Below, one piece after another: positions 7,442 through 15,309 of a DNA stretch of 27,391 nucleotides. The position numbers and the translations under genes were made by a program. Location: the NCBI GenBank assembly GCA_000437375.1, contig FR898199.1, positions 1-27,391 on the forward strand, read 5' to 3'. Source of the stretch: Eubacterium sp. CAG:841 (lineage in GTDB: Bacteria; Bacillota; Clostridia; Oscillospirales; CAG-272). How positions within the stretch are numbered: the first letter of the stretch is position 1; the number at the start of each line of letters is the position of its first letter. The notes beneath the pieces were generated by a model. That model worked only from the letters and a program-made list of their open reading frames with translations, made no database searches and was not told the origin of the DNA.

Positions 7442-8851
7442 TTATTGCTTCTTATACGTTGTACCGTTCGGCGTGTCGATAAGCACTATTCCCTGCGCAA
7501 GAAGTTCTGCTCTTATAGCGTCCGCCTTTGCGTAGTCCTTTGCTTTTTTGGCAGCCGCTCTTTCGGCTATCTTTTCAAGTATTGCAGGATCGCCCTCCTC
7601 TGCCGCAGGTTCTTCTTTTTTAACCGTTGCGTCTTTAAGTCCGAGCGAAAGCACCAAGTCGATTGCGTCGATCGCCGCGCGTTTTTCCGCGCCCGTAGCA
7701 TCGGACTTGAGAATATCATAAAGCGATGTGACTGCGAGAGAGGTATTAAGATCGTTTGACATTGCGTCGTCAAAGCCGCGAAGAAGCGCTTTTACTTTTG
7801 CCTCATCTATTTCGCCCGTGCGTTCGGTAGCCGCAACTCTTGCATAAAGTTTTGAATATGCAGCCGCAGCATTGTCAAGCGAAGCAAACGAGAAAGTCAA
7901 CGGCTTTCTGTAATGGCTCTGAAGGCAGAAATATCTGTACGCAAGCGGATCATAGCCTTTGGACTTGAGAAGCGACACCGTAAGAAACTCGCCTTTGGAC
8001 TTACTCATCTTGCCCGTTTCATCGTTCAGGTGCTGAACGTGGAACCAATATCCGCACCATTTATGACCGAGATATGCCTCGCTCTGTGCTATTTCGTTTG
8101 TGTGATGCGGGAAAATATTATCAACGCCGCCGCAGTGAATATCAAGATATTCTCCGAGATATTTCATACTTATGCAACTGCATTCTATGTGCCATCCGGG
8201 ATATCCCACTCCCCACGGGCTGTCCCATTTCAGTTCCTGCTCATCGAATTTTGATTTCGTAAACCAAAGAGCGAAGTCGCTCTTGTTCTTTTTGTTTTCA
8301 TCCTCGCCGACGTCGTCTCTGACTCCGACCATAAGATTTTCGGTGTTGTCCGCATGACCTGCAAGCTCACCGTAGTTTTCCGATTTCGATGTGTCAAAAT
8401 ACACGTTTCCGCCGGCAACATAAGCGTAGCCTTTGTCTATAAGCGCGGAAATAACGCGGATAAAGTCATCAATACAGCCTGTCGCGGGCTGGACGATCTC
8501 CGGCTTCTTTATATTGAGCGCGTCGCAATCCGCAAAAAATGCGTCCGTATAGAACTGCGCGACCTGCATTACAGTTTTATGCTCGCGCTTTGCGCCCTTG
8601 AGCATCTTATCCTCGCCCGTATCGGCATCGCTTGTAAGATGCCCTACGTCGGTTATATTCATAGCGCGCTTCACGTCATAGCCGGCAAAGCGCAGATATT
8701 TTTCAAGCACGTCCTCCATCATATACGAACGGAGATTGCCTATATGTGCATAATGATAAACGGTAGGACCGCAGGTGTACATTTTCACCTTGCCGCTTTC
8801 ATGCGGAACGAATTCTTCAACCGTTTTGGTTAGCGTATTGTAAAGCTTCAT
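7442..8851 (-). CDS. cysS: Cysteine--tRNA ligase
   Basis: Cysteinyl-tRNA synthetase, 469 residues, charges tRNA-Cys in the cytoplasm. The class I signatures are HIGN (36-39) and KMSKS (281-285). Zinc ligands expected from the E. coli enzyme fall at Cys27, Cys224, His249 and Glu253. The DALR and C-terminal helical regions follow. The frame is open 16 codons further upstream, but ATG 8851 is chosen: GGAGG lies 4 bases before it, and the protein then begins MKLYNTLT as in the family. It heads the cysS-rimO-pgsA set and has its own promoter. No T-box leader is present. Confidence 0.97.
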   Translation of the reverse strand: MKLYNTLTKTVEEFVPHESGKVKMYTCGPTVYHYAHIGNLRSYMMEDVLEKYLRFAGYDVKRAMNITDVGHLTSDADTGEDKMLKGAKREHKTVMQVAQFYTDAFFADCDALNIKKPEIVQPATGCIDDFIRVISALIDKGYAYVAGGNVYFDTSKSENYGELAGHADNTENLMVGVRDDVGEDENKKNKSDFALWFTKSKFDEQELKWDSPWGVGYPGWHIECSCISMKYLGEYLDIHCGGVDNIFPHHTNEIAQSEAYLGHKWCGYWFHVQHLNDETGKMSKSKGEFLTVSLLKSKGYDPLAYRYFCLQSHYRKPLTFSFASLDNAAAAYSKLYARVAATERTGEIDEAKVKALLRGFDDAMSNDLNTSLAVTSLYDILKSDATGAEKRAAIDAIDLVLSLGLKDATVKKEEPAAEEGDPAILEKIAERAAAKKAKDYAKADAIRAELLAQGIVLIDTPNGTTYKKQ

Positions 8852-8887
8852 ACTGCCTCCATAAGATATATATAACTTTTCTATTGT

Positions 8888-8916
8888 ATTATAATACATT
8901 TTCTGCGATTTGTAAA
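8888..8916 (-). promoter_or_regulatory. Promoter of cysS
   Basis: Minus strand: TTTACA (8911-8916), a 17-base spacer, TATAAT (8888-8893). The expected leader is about 30 bases, too short for a T-box. Confidence 0.8.
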
Positions 8917-8937
8917 GATATGTTTTTTCACAATAAT

Positions 8938-8980
8938 ATAAAAACAGCCGTGCAAAACGCTTTGTTCTGCGCGGCTGTGC
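8938..8980 (-). terminator. Terminator of the V-ATPase operon
   Basis: On the minus strand ACAGCCG (8972-8978) pairs with CGGCTGT (8944-8950), with partial inner pairing, followed by a T-rich stretch. It lies about 20 bases after the subunit D stop codon and separates the operon from cysS. Confidence 0.8.
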
Positions 8981-8995
8981 CTGTTTTTGTGTTAT

Positions 8996-9649
8996 TCAGC
9001 TCTTGCCCTCAAGCTGGGCTTTTATCATCATATCCTTGACTTTCATAAGTCTCGTAAGGTTTCCGCGTTCGTTTTCGTCAAGCTTCATAGTTATGGATTT
9101 TATCGTTTCCTCTATCTGCGGTATCATAACGTGTTCAAGAGCGTTAACTCTTCTGCGCGTTTTTTCTATTTCCTCCGCCATGAGCTGAGAGCTTTTTTCA
9201 AGCTCGGCAAGCTTTATCATATCAGGAAGTATTTCCGAAAGCTCCATAACCGCCATATCTATCTCGCCCGAAGTAAATGCCAGGCCGAAGTTATACCCGT
9301 CCGATTGGTGTGCGCCTTTAAGGTCATAGGTGAACACCGGAACGATAACGCTCATAACATTCTTTTCGGAAATGTCAAGCGACACCTCCTTTTTAGGGAG
9401 CATAAGCGCCTCTGTCATCACTTTCGGAGAAGTCACCGCCGAAGCGAGAGCAAAGCTCTTGTTTGACTTTTCAAGCGCCGCCTCAACCTTTTCACGGACT
9501 TCCTTTGTTTCTTTTACAACGTCAAGGAATTGCTTCATCAGCTCGTCGCGCTTGTCTTTGAGCAGCTTATGCCCTCGTCTTGCCACAGCAAGGCGGTTTT
9601 TCAGCTTTTTCAGCTCCATGCGCGTAGGATTCACGCGAATCTGCGCCAC
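8996..9649 (-). CDS. ntpD: V-type ATP synthase subunit D
   Basis: Subunit D, 217 residues, is the long coiled-coil shaft of the central rotor that turns inside the A3B3 ring. It opens with the family block RVNPTRMELKKLKNRL, has two long helices rich in Lys/Glu at each end, and the KRRVNALEH-like block as EKTRRRVNALEHVMIP. The start codon is GTG at 9649 with GGGAGGG (9658-9664) 8 bases upstream; an ATG just before it is out of frame. It is the last gene of the operon. No ntpH or ntpJ homologue follows, unlike in E. hirae. Confidence 0.95.
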   Translation of the reverse strand: MAQIRVNPTRMELKKLKNRLAVARRGHKLLKDKRDELMKQFLDVVKETKEVREKVEAALEKSNKSFALASAVTSPKVMTEALMLPKKEVSLDISEKNVMSVIVPVFTYDLKGAHQSDGYNFGLAFTSGEIDMAVMELSEILPDMIKLAELEKSSQLMAEEIEKTRRRVNALEHVMIPQIEETIKSITMKLDENERGNLTRLMKVKDMMIKAQLEGKS

Positions 9650-9670
9650 TTTTCATTCCCTCCCGTCGGA

Positions 9671-11047
9671 TCAGTTTTCTTTAGGCCAATATTTGTCAAG
9701 TATTTCGGGCTTGATACGCTTCATTTCGGAACGCGGCAAAAGCTTTAGAAGCTGCCAGCCGATATCAAGCGTCTGTTCAATCGTTCTGTTTTCATAGAAG
9801 CTCTGGTTTACATACAGTTTTTCAAACTCGTCCGCAAATTTTGCATAAAGACGGTCGATAGGCGTAAGCGCCGCTTCGCCAAGCACCACCATAAGCTCCT
9901 TCGCTTCTTTTCCGCGCGCATAGCTTGAGAAAAGCTGGTTCATAGTTCCCGCGTGATCTTCTCTCGTCTTTCCTACACCTATTCCCTTATCTTTCAGACG
10001 TGAAAGAGACGGAAGAACATCGACCGGCGGCAGGATACCCTTTCTGTAAAGGTCGCGCGAAAGAATTATCTGCCCTTCCGTGATATATCCCGTAAGGTCG
10101 GGAATGGGATGAGTTTTATCGTCTTCCGGCATTGTAAGGATAGGTATCATTGTAATCGAACCTTCCCTGTCAAGCTTTCTGCCTGCGCGCTCATACATCG
10201 TAGCAAGGTCGGTGTAAAGATATCCGGGATATCCTCGTCTGCCGGGAACCTCTTTTCTCGCAGCGGATACCTCACGAAGCGCTTCCGCATAGTTTGTGAT
10301 ATCCGTAATAATTACAAGAACGTGCATGTTCTTTTCAAAAGCAAGATATTCTGCAGCCGTAAGAGCCATACGCGGCGTAGATATACGCTCGATCGCGGCG
10401 TCGGACGCAAGATTTATAAAAAGCACCGTGCGGTCGATGGCACCTGTGCGTTTGAAGTCGGAAATGAAGAAATCCGCTTCCTCAAACGTGATGCCGACAG
10501 CTGCAAATACAACGGCAAAGTTTGTATCCGTGCCGCGAACCTTTGCCTGACGCGCTATCTGAGCGGCAAGATTTGCGTGCGGCATACCCGAACCCGAGAA
10601 TATCGGCAACTTCTGTCCGCGTACAAGAGTATTGAGTCCGTCTATTGTGGAAATTCCCGTCTGAATGAATTCCGACGGATAGTTTCTCGCCGCAGGATTT
10701 ATAGGCGTACCGTTTATATCAAGCATTTTTTCGGGAATTATTTCAGGACCGCCGTCAATAACCTCTCCCATACCGGAGAAAACTCTTCCAAGCATATCGG
10801 AAGAAACGCCAAGCTCCACCCCGTGACCGAGAAAACGCACCTTGCTCTGTGCAAGGTTAAGTCCTGCCGAGCTTTCAAAAAGCTGAACGAGAACGTTATC
10901 GCCGTTTACTTCAAGCACACGGCAACGACGCACCGAACCGTCCGGAAGCTCAATTTCGCCAAGCTCATCATACTTAACGCCATCCACCTTTCGGACAAGC
11001 ATAAGAGGTCCGGCGACTTCTTCTATCGTCTTATATTCTCTTATCAT
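9671..11047 (-). CDS. ntpB: V-type ATP synthase subunit B
   Basis: Subunit B, 458 residues, is the non-catalytic nucleotide-type subunit of the A3B3 head. The P-loop position is degenerate, FSGSGMPHANLAAQIARQ, as expected for B and not A. Other family blocks are GRVFSGMGEVIDGGP, VPGRRGYPGYLYTDLATMYERAG and the C-terminal LLPRSEMKRI. Its ATG overlaps the subunit A stop codon by one base (TAATG), and a strong AAGGAGG (11055-11061) lies 7 bases upstream inside the A gene. Confidence 0.97.
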   Translation of the reverse strand: MIREYKTIEEVAGPLMLVRKVDGVKYDELGEIELPDGSVRRCRVLEVNGDNVLVQLFESSAGLNLAQSKVRFLGHGVELGVSSDMLGRVFSGMGEVIDGGPEIIPEKMLDINGTPINPAARNYPSEFIQTGISTIDGLNTLVRGQKLPIFSGSGMPHANLAAQIARQAKVRGTDTNFAVVFAAVGITFEEADFFISDFKRTGAIDRTVLFINLASDAAIERISTPRMALTAAEYLAFEKNMHVLVIITDITNYAEALREVSAARKEVPGRRGYPGYLYTDLATMYERAGRKLDREGSITMIPILTMPEDDKTHPIPDLTGYITEGQIILSRDLYRKGILPPVDVLPSLSRLKDKGIGVGKTREDHAGTMNQLFSSYARGKEAKELMVVLGEAALTPIDRLYAKFADEFEKLYVNQSFYENRTIEQTLDIGWQLLKLLPRSEMKRIKPEILDKYWPKEN

Positions 11048-12816
11048 TATCTGTCCTCCTTATCGGTGAGAGCGGCAAGCTCTGCTGAGATCTCGCGATC
11101 TATATCTTCAAATTCGCTTACATATTTTTCGGGAGCAACGCTCTTTGCTCGTCCGATTCTTTCCCTTACGGGAAGCTCCGCTATCTTTTCTATATCTGCG
11201 CCGCGTTTCAGTGCGTCGCCCGATTTTTTATAGAATGAAAGTATCAGCTTTATAAGTCTGTACTGCTTGTCAAGCGAGGTATACGAGTCGCCATCCTCGA
11301 AGGCGTTCTGCTGGAGGAAGTCCTCGCGAACGGAACGTGCCGCTTCAAGCGTAAGTCTTTCGCTCGGAGAAAGCGCGTCCACACCTACAAGCTTTACTAT
11401 TTCTTCAAGCTCGTTTTCAACCGAGAGAATTCTCATAGCCTCGCCAGTCACTGCGTTCCAATCGCGCGCGACGTTTGCATTGAACCACTCTTCAAGCTTG
11501 TCCTTGTAAAGCGAATACGATGTCAGCCAGTTTATCGCCGGGAAATGACGGCGATAAGCAAGGGACGAGTCAAGTCCCCAGAACACTTTTACGATACGAA
11601 GTGTCGCCTGCGAAACGGGCTCGGAAATATCGCCGCCCTGCGGAGACACCGCGCCTATCGCGGAAAGAGTTCCTTCTCTGCCGTCGGAGCCGAGACATAT
11701 CACTTTTCCGGCTCTTTCGTAGAACTGCGCAAGACGCGAGGTAAGATATGCGGGATAGCCTTCCTCGCCGGGCATCTCTTCAAGACGTCCCGACATTTCG
11801 CGCAGAGCCTCTGCCCAGCGTGATGACGAATCTGCAATTACGGCAACGGAATATCCCATATCACGGAAGTATTCCGCTATGGTTATACCGGTGTATATCG
11901 AAGCTTCTCTTGCGGCAACAGGCATATCCGAAGTGTTTGCTATAAGCACCGTGCGCTTCATAAGAGAATAGCCACTGCGAGGATCCTTCAGTTCCGGAAA
12001 CTCGCGCAGAACGTCCGTCATTTCGTTTCCGCGCTCGCCGCAACCGATGTATATAACTATGTCAACATTGCTCCATTTTGCAAGCTGATGCTGAACTACC
12101 GTTTTCCCCGAGCCGAACGGACCGGGAACGCACGCCGTGCCGCCCTTTGCTATCGGGAACATTGCATCTATAACTCTCTGCCCTGTTACCATAGGTTCTG
12201 AAGGTGCAAGCTTTGACGCATACGGTCTTGCCTTTCTTACAGGCCATTTCTGCATAAGGGTTATATCAAAAGTCTTGCCTGCGTCGTTTTTTATGGCGCC
12301 TATCTTATCGGTAATCGTAAAATCTCCGGCAGATATACTTTCAACCGTGCCATCTTTACCGAAAGGCACAAGTATTTTGTGAAGCACAAGCTCGGTTTCG
12401 TTTACCGTACCGAGAACATCTCCGGCTTTTACCTTATCGCCGACTTTAACAGCGGGAGTAAAAGCCCATTTTATATCTCTCGAAAGCGGTTTTTCATCTA
12501 TTCCGCGTATTATGTTTGAACCGTACTTTTCATACATAACTTCAAGCGGACGCTGAATACCGTCATAAATATTGGTCATAAGTCCGGGACCGAGCTCAAC
12601 GGAAAGCGGTTCTCCTGTGGATACGACAGTGTCTCCGCAACCGAGCCCTGCCGTTTCCTCATAGACCTGTATTGAAGCGCGATCGCCGCGCATCTCAATT
12701 ATTTCCCCGATAAGACGGTCCTTTCCGACGCGTACCACGTCGAACATATTGGCTTCTCTCATTCCCTCCGCCACGACAAGAGGTCCGGAAACCTTGATAA
12801 TTCTGCCTTCGGTCAT
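11047..12816 (-). CDS. ntpA: V-type ATP synthase subunit A (catalytic)
   Basis: Subunit A, 589 residues, is the ATP-hydrolysing subunit. The Walker A motif GPFGSGKT is at 232-239, and MPGEEGYPAYLTSRLAQFYERAGK is represented by its typical blocks. The non-homologous region that distinguishes V/A-type A subunits from F-type beta lies at about 115-190 (KVGDKVKAGDVLGTV). The start MTEGRIIKVSGPLV is family-like. It lies 34 bases after the subunit F gene and is coupled to subunit B. Confidence 0.97.
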   Translation of the reverse strand: MTEGRIIKVSGPLVVAEGMREANMFDVVRVGKDRLIGEIIEMRGDRASIQVYEETAGLGCGDTVVSTGEPLSVELGPGLMTNIYDGIQRPLEVMYEKYGSNIIRGIDEKPLSRDIKWAFTPAVKVGDKVKAGDVLGTVNETELVLHKILVPFGKDGTVESISAGDFTITDKIGAIKNDAGKTFDITLMQKWPVRKARPYASKLAPSEPMVTGQRVIDAMFPIAKGGTACVPGPFGSGKTVVQHQLAKWSNVDIVIYIGCGERGNEMTDVLREFPELKDPRSGYSLMKRTVLIANTSDMPVAAREASIYTGITIAEYFRDMGYSVAVIADSSSRWAEALREMSGRLEEMPGEEGYPAYLTSRLAQFYERAGKVICLGSDGREGTLSAIGAVSPQGGDISEPVSQATLRIVKVFWGLDSSLAYRRHFPAINWLTSYSLYKDKLEEWFNANVARDWNAVTGEAMRILSVENELEEIVKLVGVDALSPSERLTLEAARSVREDFLQQNAFEDGDSYTSLDKQYRLIKLILSFYKKSGDALKRGADIEKIAELPVRERIGRAKSVAPEKYVSEFEDIDREISAELAALTDKEDR

Positions 12817-12850
12817 TTTCTAAACCTTTCCGCGCAAAGCGCCGATAAAA

Positions 12851-13171
12851 TCAGTTGTTTTTGAAAAGTATGTCGGCGCCGACGGCGCGTTCAACGCTTT
12901 TCTTTATATTTGTCATTCCTATGCCTTTTGAACCGCTCTTGGACGGTATCATAACTACGGAAGGAAGCGTTTTATCTTTATACAGTTGTATATCTTCCCA
13001 TATAAGCTCCGCAAGCTCCTCCGTTATGAAGATGACAGCGCAATTTTCCGCTTCAAGCGCTTTGAGCGCTTTTGCGGCTTCCTCTGCTCCGTCCGCGATC
13101 CTTACGGTAAAGCCGACCGCCATAAATCCCAGCGAGCTTTCCCTGTCGCCTATAACGCCGATCTTATACAT
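12851..13171 (-). CDS. ntpG: V-type ATP synthase subunit F (central stalk; NtpG in E. hirae)
   Basis: A 106-residue Rossmann-like protein with the typical start YKIGVIGDRESSLGFMAVGF and the end block IKKSVERAVGADIL. It binds subunit D in the central rotor stalk. It overlaps the subunit C gene by 8 bases. The name differs between systems: it is subunit F in the archaeal and NCBI scheme and NtpG in Enterococcus. Confidence 0.93.
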   Translation of the reverse strand: MYKIGVIGDRESSLGFMAVGFTVRIADGAEEAAKALKALEAENCAVIFITEELAELIWEDIQLYKDKTLPSVVMIPSKSGSKGIGMTNIKKSVERAVGADILFKNN

Positions 13172-14141
13172 AGCTTTCGCGTATCCTTTCGATTATCTTC
13201 TCCGCCGACTGCCCTGCGGCTCGTCCGGCAATTATTATGCGTATGTTTTTGACTTCATTTTCCGTCGCGCACAGATACCAAAGCAGTGAAGCCGAACCGA
13301 AAACGCTGTGCTTGTACTTTTCACAGCTTTCGGCAAAGGCGGCGTCCATAATACGCTCCGTTTCGGAAAATGACGGAAAACCCTCCGCCGGAAGCTTATT
13401 CCCAAGCGACGTTTTAAGAGTAAGCGCCAAAAGTGCGCCTTCCCCTTCGGACACAGCTTCGGCAAGTGTCGATTTCTCCACAAATCCACCGTCGGATGAT
13501 GCAGATTCGAAAAAGGCTCTGTCCTTGCCCATTCTTATAATTCTCAGCGCCGTAAGAATGTTCATCATGTCGATACGGTTTTTAACATAATCCGCTATGA
13601 CTTCGTCCTTACATTCGCGGGCAAGCGAAAGCATATCCTCGCAACAGGCGCGGTCAAGGCAAAGGTCTATCAGCTGAGGATCAGCCGTTTCTGAATATTC
13701 CTTCAATGCCTCTGCGGCTGCCTTTGCCATATGCTCCGGAAATACGGAAAAATCACGGTCATGCACGGCTTTTTCAACCTGCTTTTCGCTTATGCTTCCG
13801 CACGGAGAATAAAGCGCCGAAAAATCAAATCCGGAAATAAATTCGCACTTTATCGCAGCTTTAAGACTGTTACAGTCATATGGATATCTCAATGCGAAAA
13901 ACAGCTTCGGCTCAGGCGCTATATCCGATATAAATCCGAAAGCGCCTTCAAGCTTTTTTTCAAGCGACGGGAAAACGCCGTCCGAAACATCGTAGCCGAA
14001 TTCGCCGAGCATCCTCGCAAACGCTTCTTCTCCGGGAGTCGCCGCAAGACGGATATATTTATCGCGTCCCATAAGCGCTCCGTCCACCGAGTGGACTCTT
14101 GCCGCTGCGTAAACATATTCGGTTTCACGGATCTTTTTCAT
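13164..14141 (-). CDS. ntpC: V-type ATP synthase subunit C
   Basis: Subunit C (AC39/d type), 325 residues, mostly helical, forms the funnel that links the central stalk to the proteolipid ring. The start ETEYVYAAARVHSVDGALM, the SLKAAIKCEF block, and the segment IDMMNILTALRIIRMGKD are family-like. GGAGG (14152-14156) lies 10 bases upstream of the ATG. A weakly conserved family, so the call rests on these blocks and on the operon position between E and F. Confidence 0.92.
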   Translation of the reverse strand: MKKIRETEYVYAAARVHSVDGALMGRDKYIRLAATPGEEAFARMLGEFGYDVSDGVFPSLEKKLEGAFGFISDIAPEPKLFFALRYPYDCNSLKAAIKCEFISGFDFSALYSPCGSISEKQVEKAVHDRDFSVFPEHMAKAAAEALKEYSETADPQLIDLCLDRACCEDMLSLARECKDEVIADYVKNRIDMMNILTALRIIRMGKDRAFFESASSDGGFVEKSTLAEAVSEGEGALLALTLKTSLGNKLPAEGFPSFSETERIMDAAFAESCEKYKHSVFGSASLLWYLCATENEVKNIRIIIAGRAAGQSAEKIIERIRESYV

Positions 14142-14166
14142 AAATGCCGTGCCTCCATAGATTATT

Positions 14167-14751
14167 TTATCCGAAAAGCGCCGCCGTCACTGCGGGTAAA
14201 AGCGCCTCTCTTTTCTGTGCTATCAGTTTTTCAGGCGTACAGTTTATCTCAACGCGTCCCGTTTTGAGTATGAATCCCGCGTCGATACCGTCTGCCTCCG
14301 TTATTTCGGAAACCTCAACGCCTGAGCTTTCTACAAGCTCTTCGCCGCTTGCGGGTGCGTTTTTTGCCACCGTAAGATAGAGCTTTTCGCCCTTTACTGC
14401 TTCGTCGGATGCGGCGTCCGAAAGAAGCCCCGCCATAATCTGTGTGTATTTTTTCTTATCCATCGAAGAAAAGCTTTTCGCCGCACGACAAAGCACGGAA
14501 TCTATAAGCGCTCTCTTCTGCGAAAGAAGCTCGTCGCGACAAGCCGTTCCGGCGCGATTCTCAGCGCGCAAACGCATTGCGCTCTTCTCTGCGGCAGCTT
14601 TTTCTTTTGCGCGCTTGTCAAGCTCGGCACAAGCTGCGTCACAGGCTTCTTCGGTTTCTTTTATCTTATCGTCATATTCGGCGCGAAGCACATTTTCCGA
14701 TGCGAGCGCCTCTGCGTCGATACGGGCGATTATCTCGTCTATACCGCTCAT
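14167..14751 (-). CDS. ntpE: V-type ATP synthase subunit E (peripheral stalk)
   Basis: Subunit E, 194 residues. The first half (about 1-90) is a charged Ala/Glu/Lys coiled coil that pairs with the H-type stalk subunit. The second half is a globular domain that caps the head, with the block ADGIDAGFILKTGRVEINCT near the C terminus, as in other E subunits. It begins 3 bases after the proteolipid stop codon and is followed by subunit C. Confidence 0.9.
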   Translation of the reverse strand: MSGIDEIIARIDAEALASENVLRAEYDDKIKETEEACDAACAELDKRAKEKAAAEKSAMRLRAENRAGTACRDELLSQKRALIDSVLCRAAKSFSSMDKKKYTQIMAGLLSDAASDEAVKGEKLYLTVAKNAPASGEELVESSGVEVSEITEADGIDAGFILKTGRVEINCTPEKLIAQKREALLPAVTAALFG

Positions 14752-14754
14752 ATA

Positions 14755-15264
14755 TCAGCCAACCTTGTAAAGAAGAATGGGAAGCGCGGATATAAGAAGC
14801 GCAAGTATTGCGTACATTTCAACAAGAACTGCACTTGTTATACATTTACCGGATTCTTCGGGACGTTTTGCAACTACCGATATACCTGCAACTGCAACTC
14901 TTGCCTGTTTTATAGCGGAGAAATAACCCACTATTGCTATGGGAAGCGCCATTGCTCCTATGAGAACGCCGTCAAAAACGGAAAGCTCTACGGGAGTTGA
15001 AAGAATGCCTGTTTTGAGAACGATAAGGAACGCTACGGCGAATCCGTAAATGCCCTGTGTACCGGGAAGAACCTGCAAAAGAAGTGTTCTGCCGAACTTT
15101 GAAGGATCTTCGGCAAGGACTCCGGCGCTGGCTTCAGCAACCATTCCTACGCCCTTGGCGGAACCAATACCGCTGAATATTACAGCGAGAGCCGCTCCGA
15201 TAAGCGCAAAGTTTCTTCCGTTGAGCATGGATGCAAGAAAGCTTGCAAATGTTGTGATTTCCAT
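14755..15264 (-). CDS. ntpK: V-type ATP synthase subunit K (proteolipid ring, sodium-type)
   Basis: A 169-residue, four-helix proteolipid (two fused hairpins) that forms the membrane rotor ring. Residues that bind sodium in E. hirae NtpK (Leu61, Thr64, Gln65, Tyr68, Gln110, Glu139) match Leu66, Thr69, Gln70, Tyr73, Gln120 and Glu149, with constant offsets of 5 in helix 2 and 10 in helices 3 and 4. The motif PGTQGIYGF is intact. Only helix 4 has the carboxylate; the equivalent place in helix 2 is Gln, as in V-type rings. The ATG at 15264 is preferred over an in-frame TTG eight codons upstream, because GGAAAGGG (15276-15283) would serve it and the TTG lies in that leader. Confidence 0.95.
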   Translation of the reverse strand: MEITTFASFLASMLNGRNFALIGAALAVIFSGIGSAKGVGMVAEASAGVLAEDPSKFGRTLLLQVLPGTQGIYGFAVAFLIVLKTGILSTPVELSVFDGVLIGAMALPIAIVGYFSAIKQARVAVAGISVVAKRPEESGKCITSAVLVEMYAILALLISALPILLYKVG

Positions 15265-15309
15265 ATTTTTATAAACCCTTTCCGGCAAATGCCTAAAAAT
15301 TTACTTTGT

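Noticed and set aside
8852..8935. T-box leader for cysS
   Set aside because: The leader is only about 30 bases from the clear promoter and has no specifier loop or T-box sequence.
10109..11233. 374-codon plus-strand open frame opposite subunits B and A
   Set aside because: Antisense of two certain V-ATPase genes, low-complexity Ser/Arg/Tyr content, no RBS.
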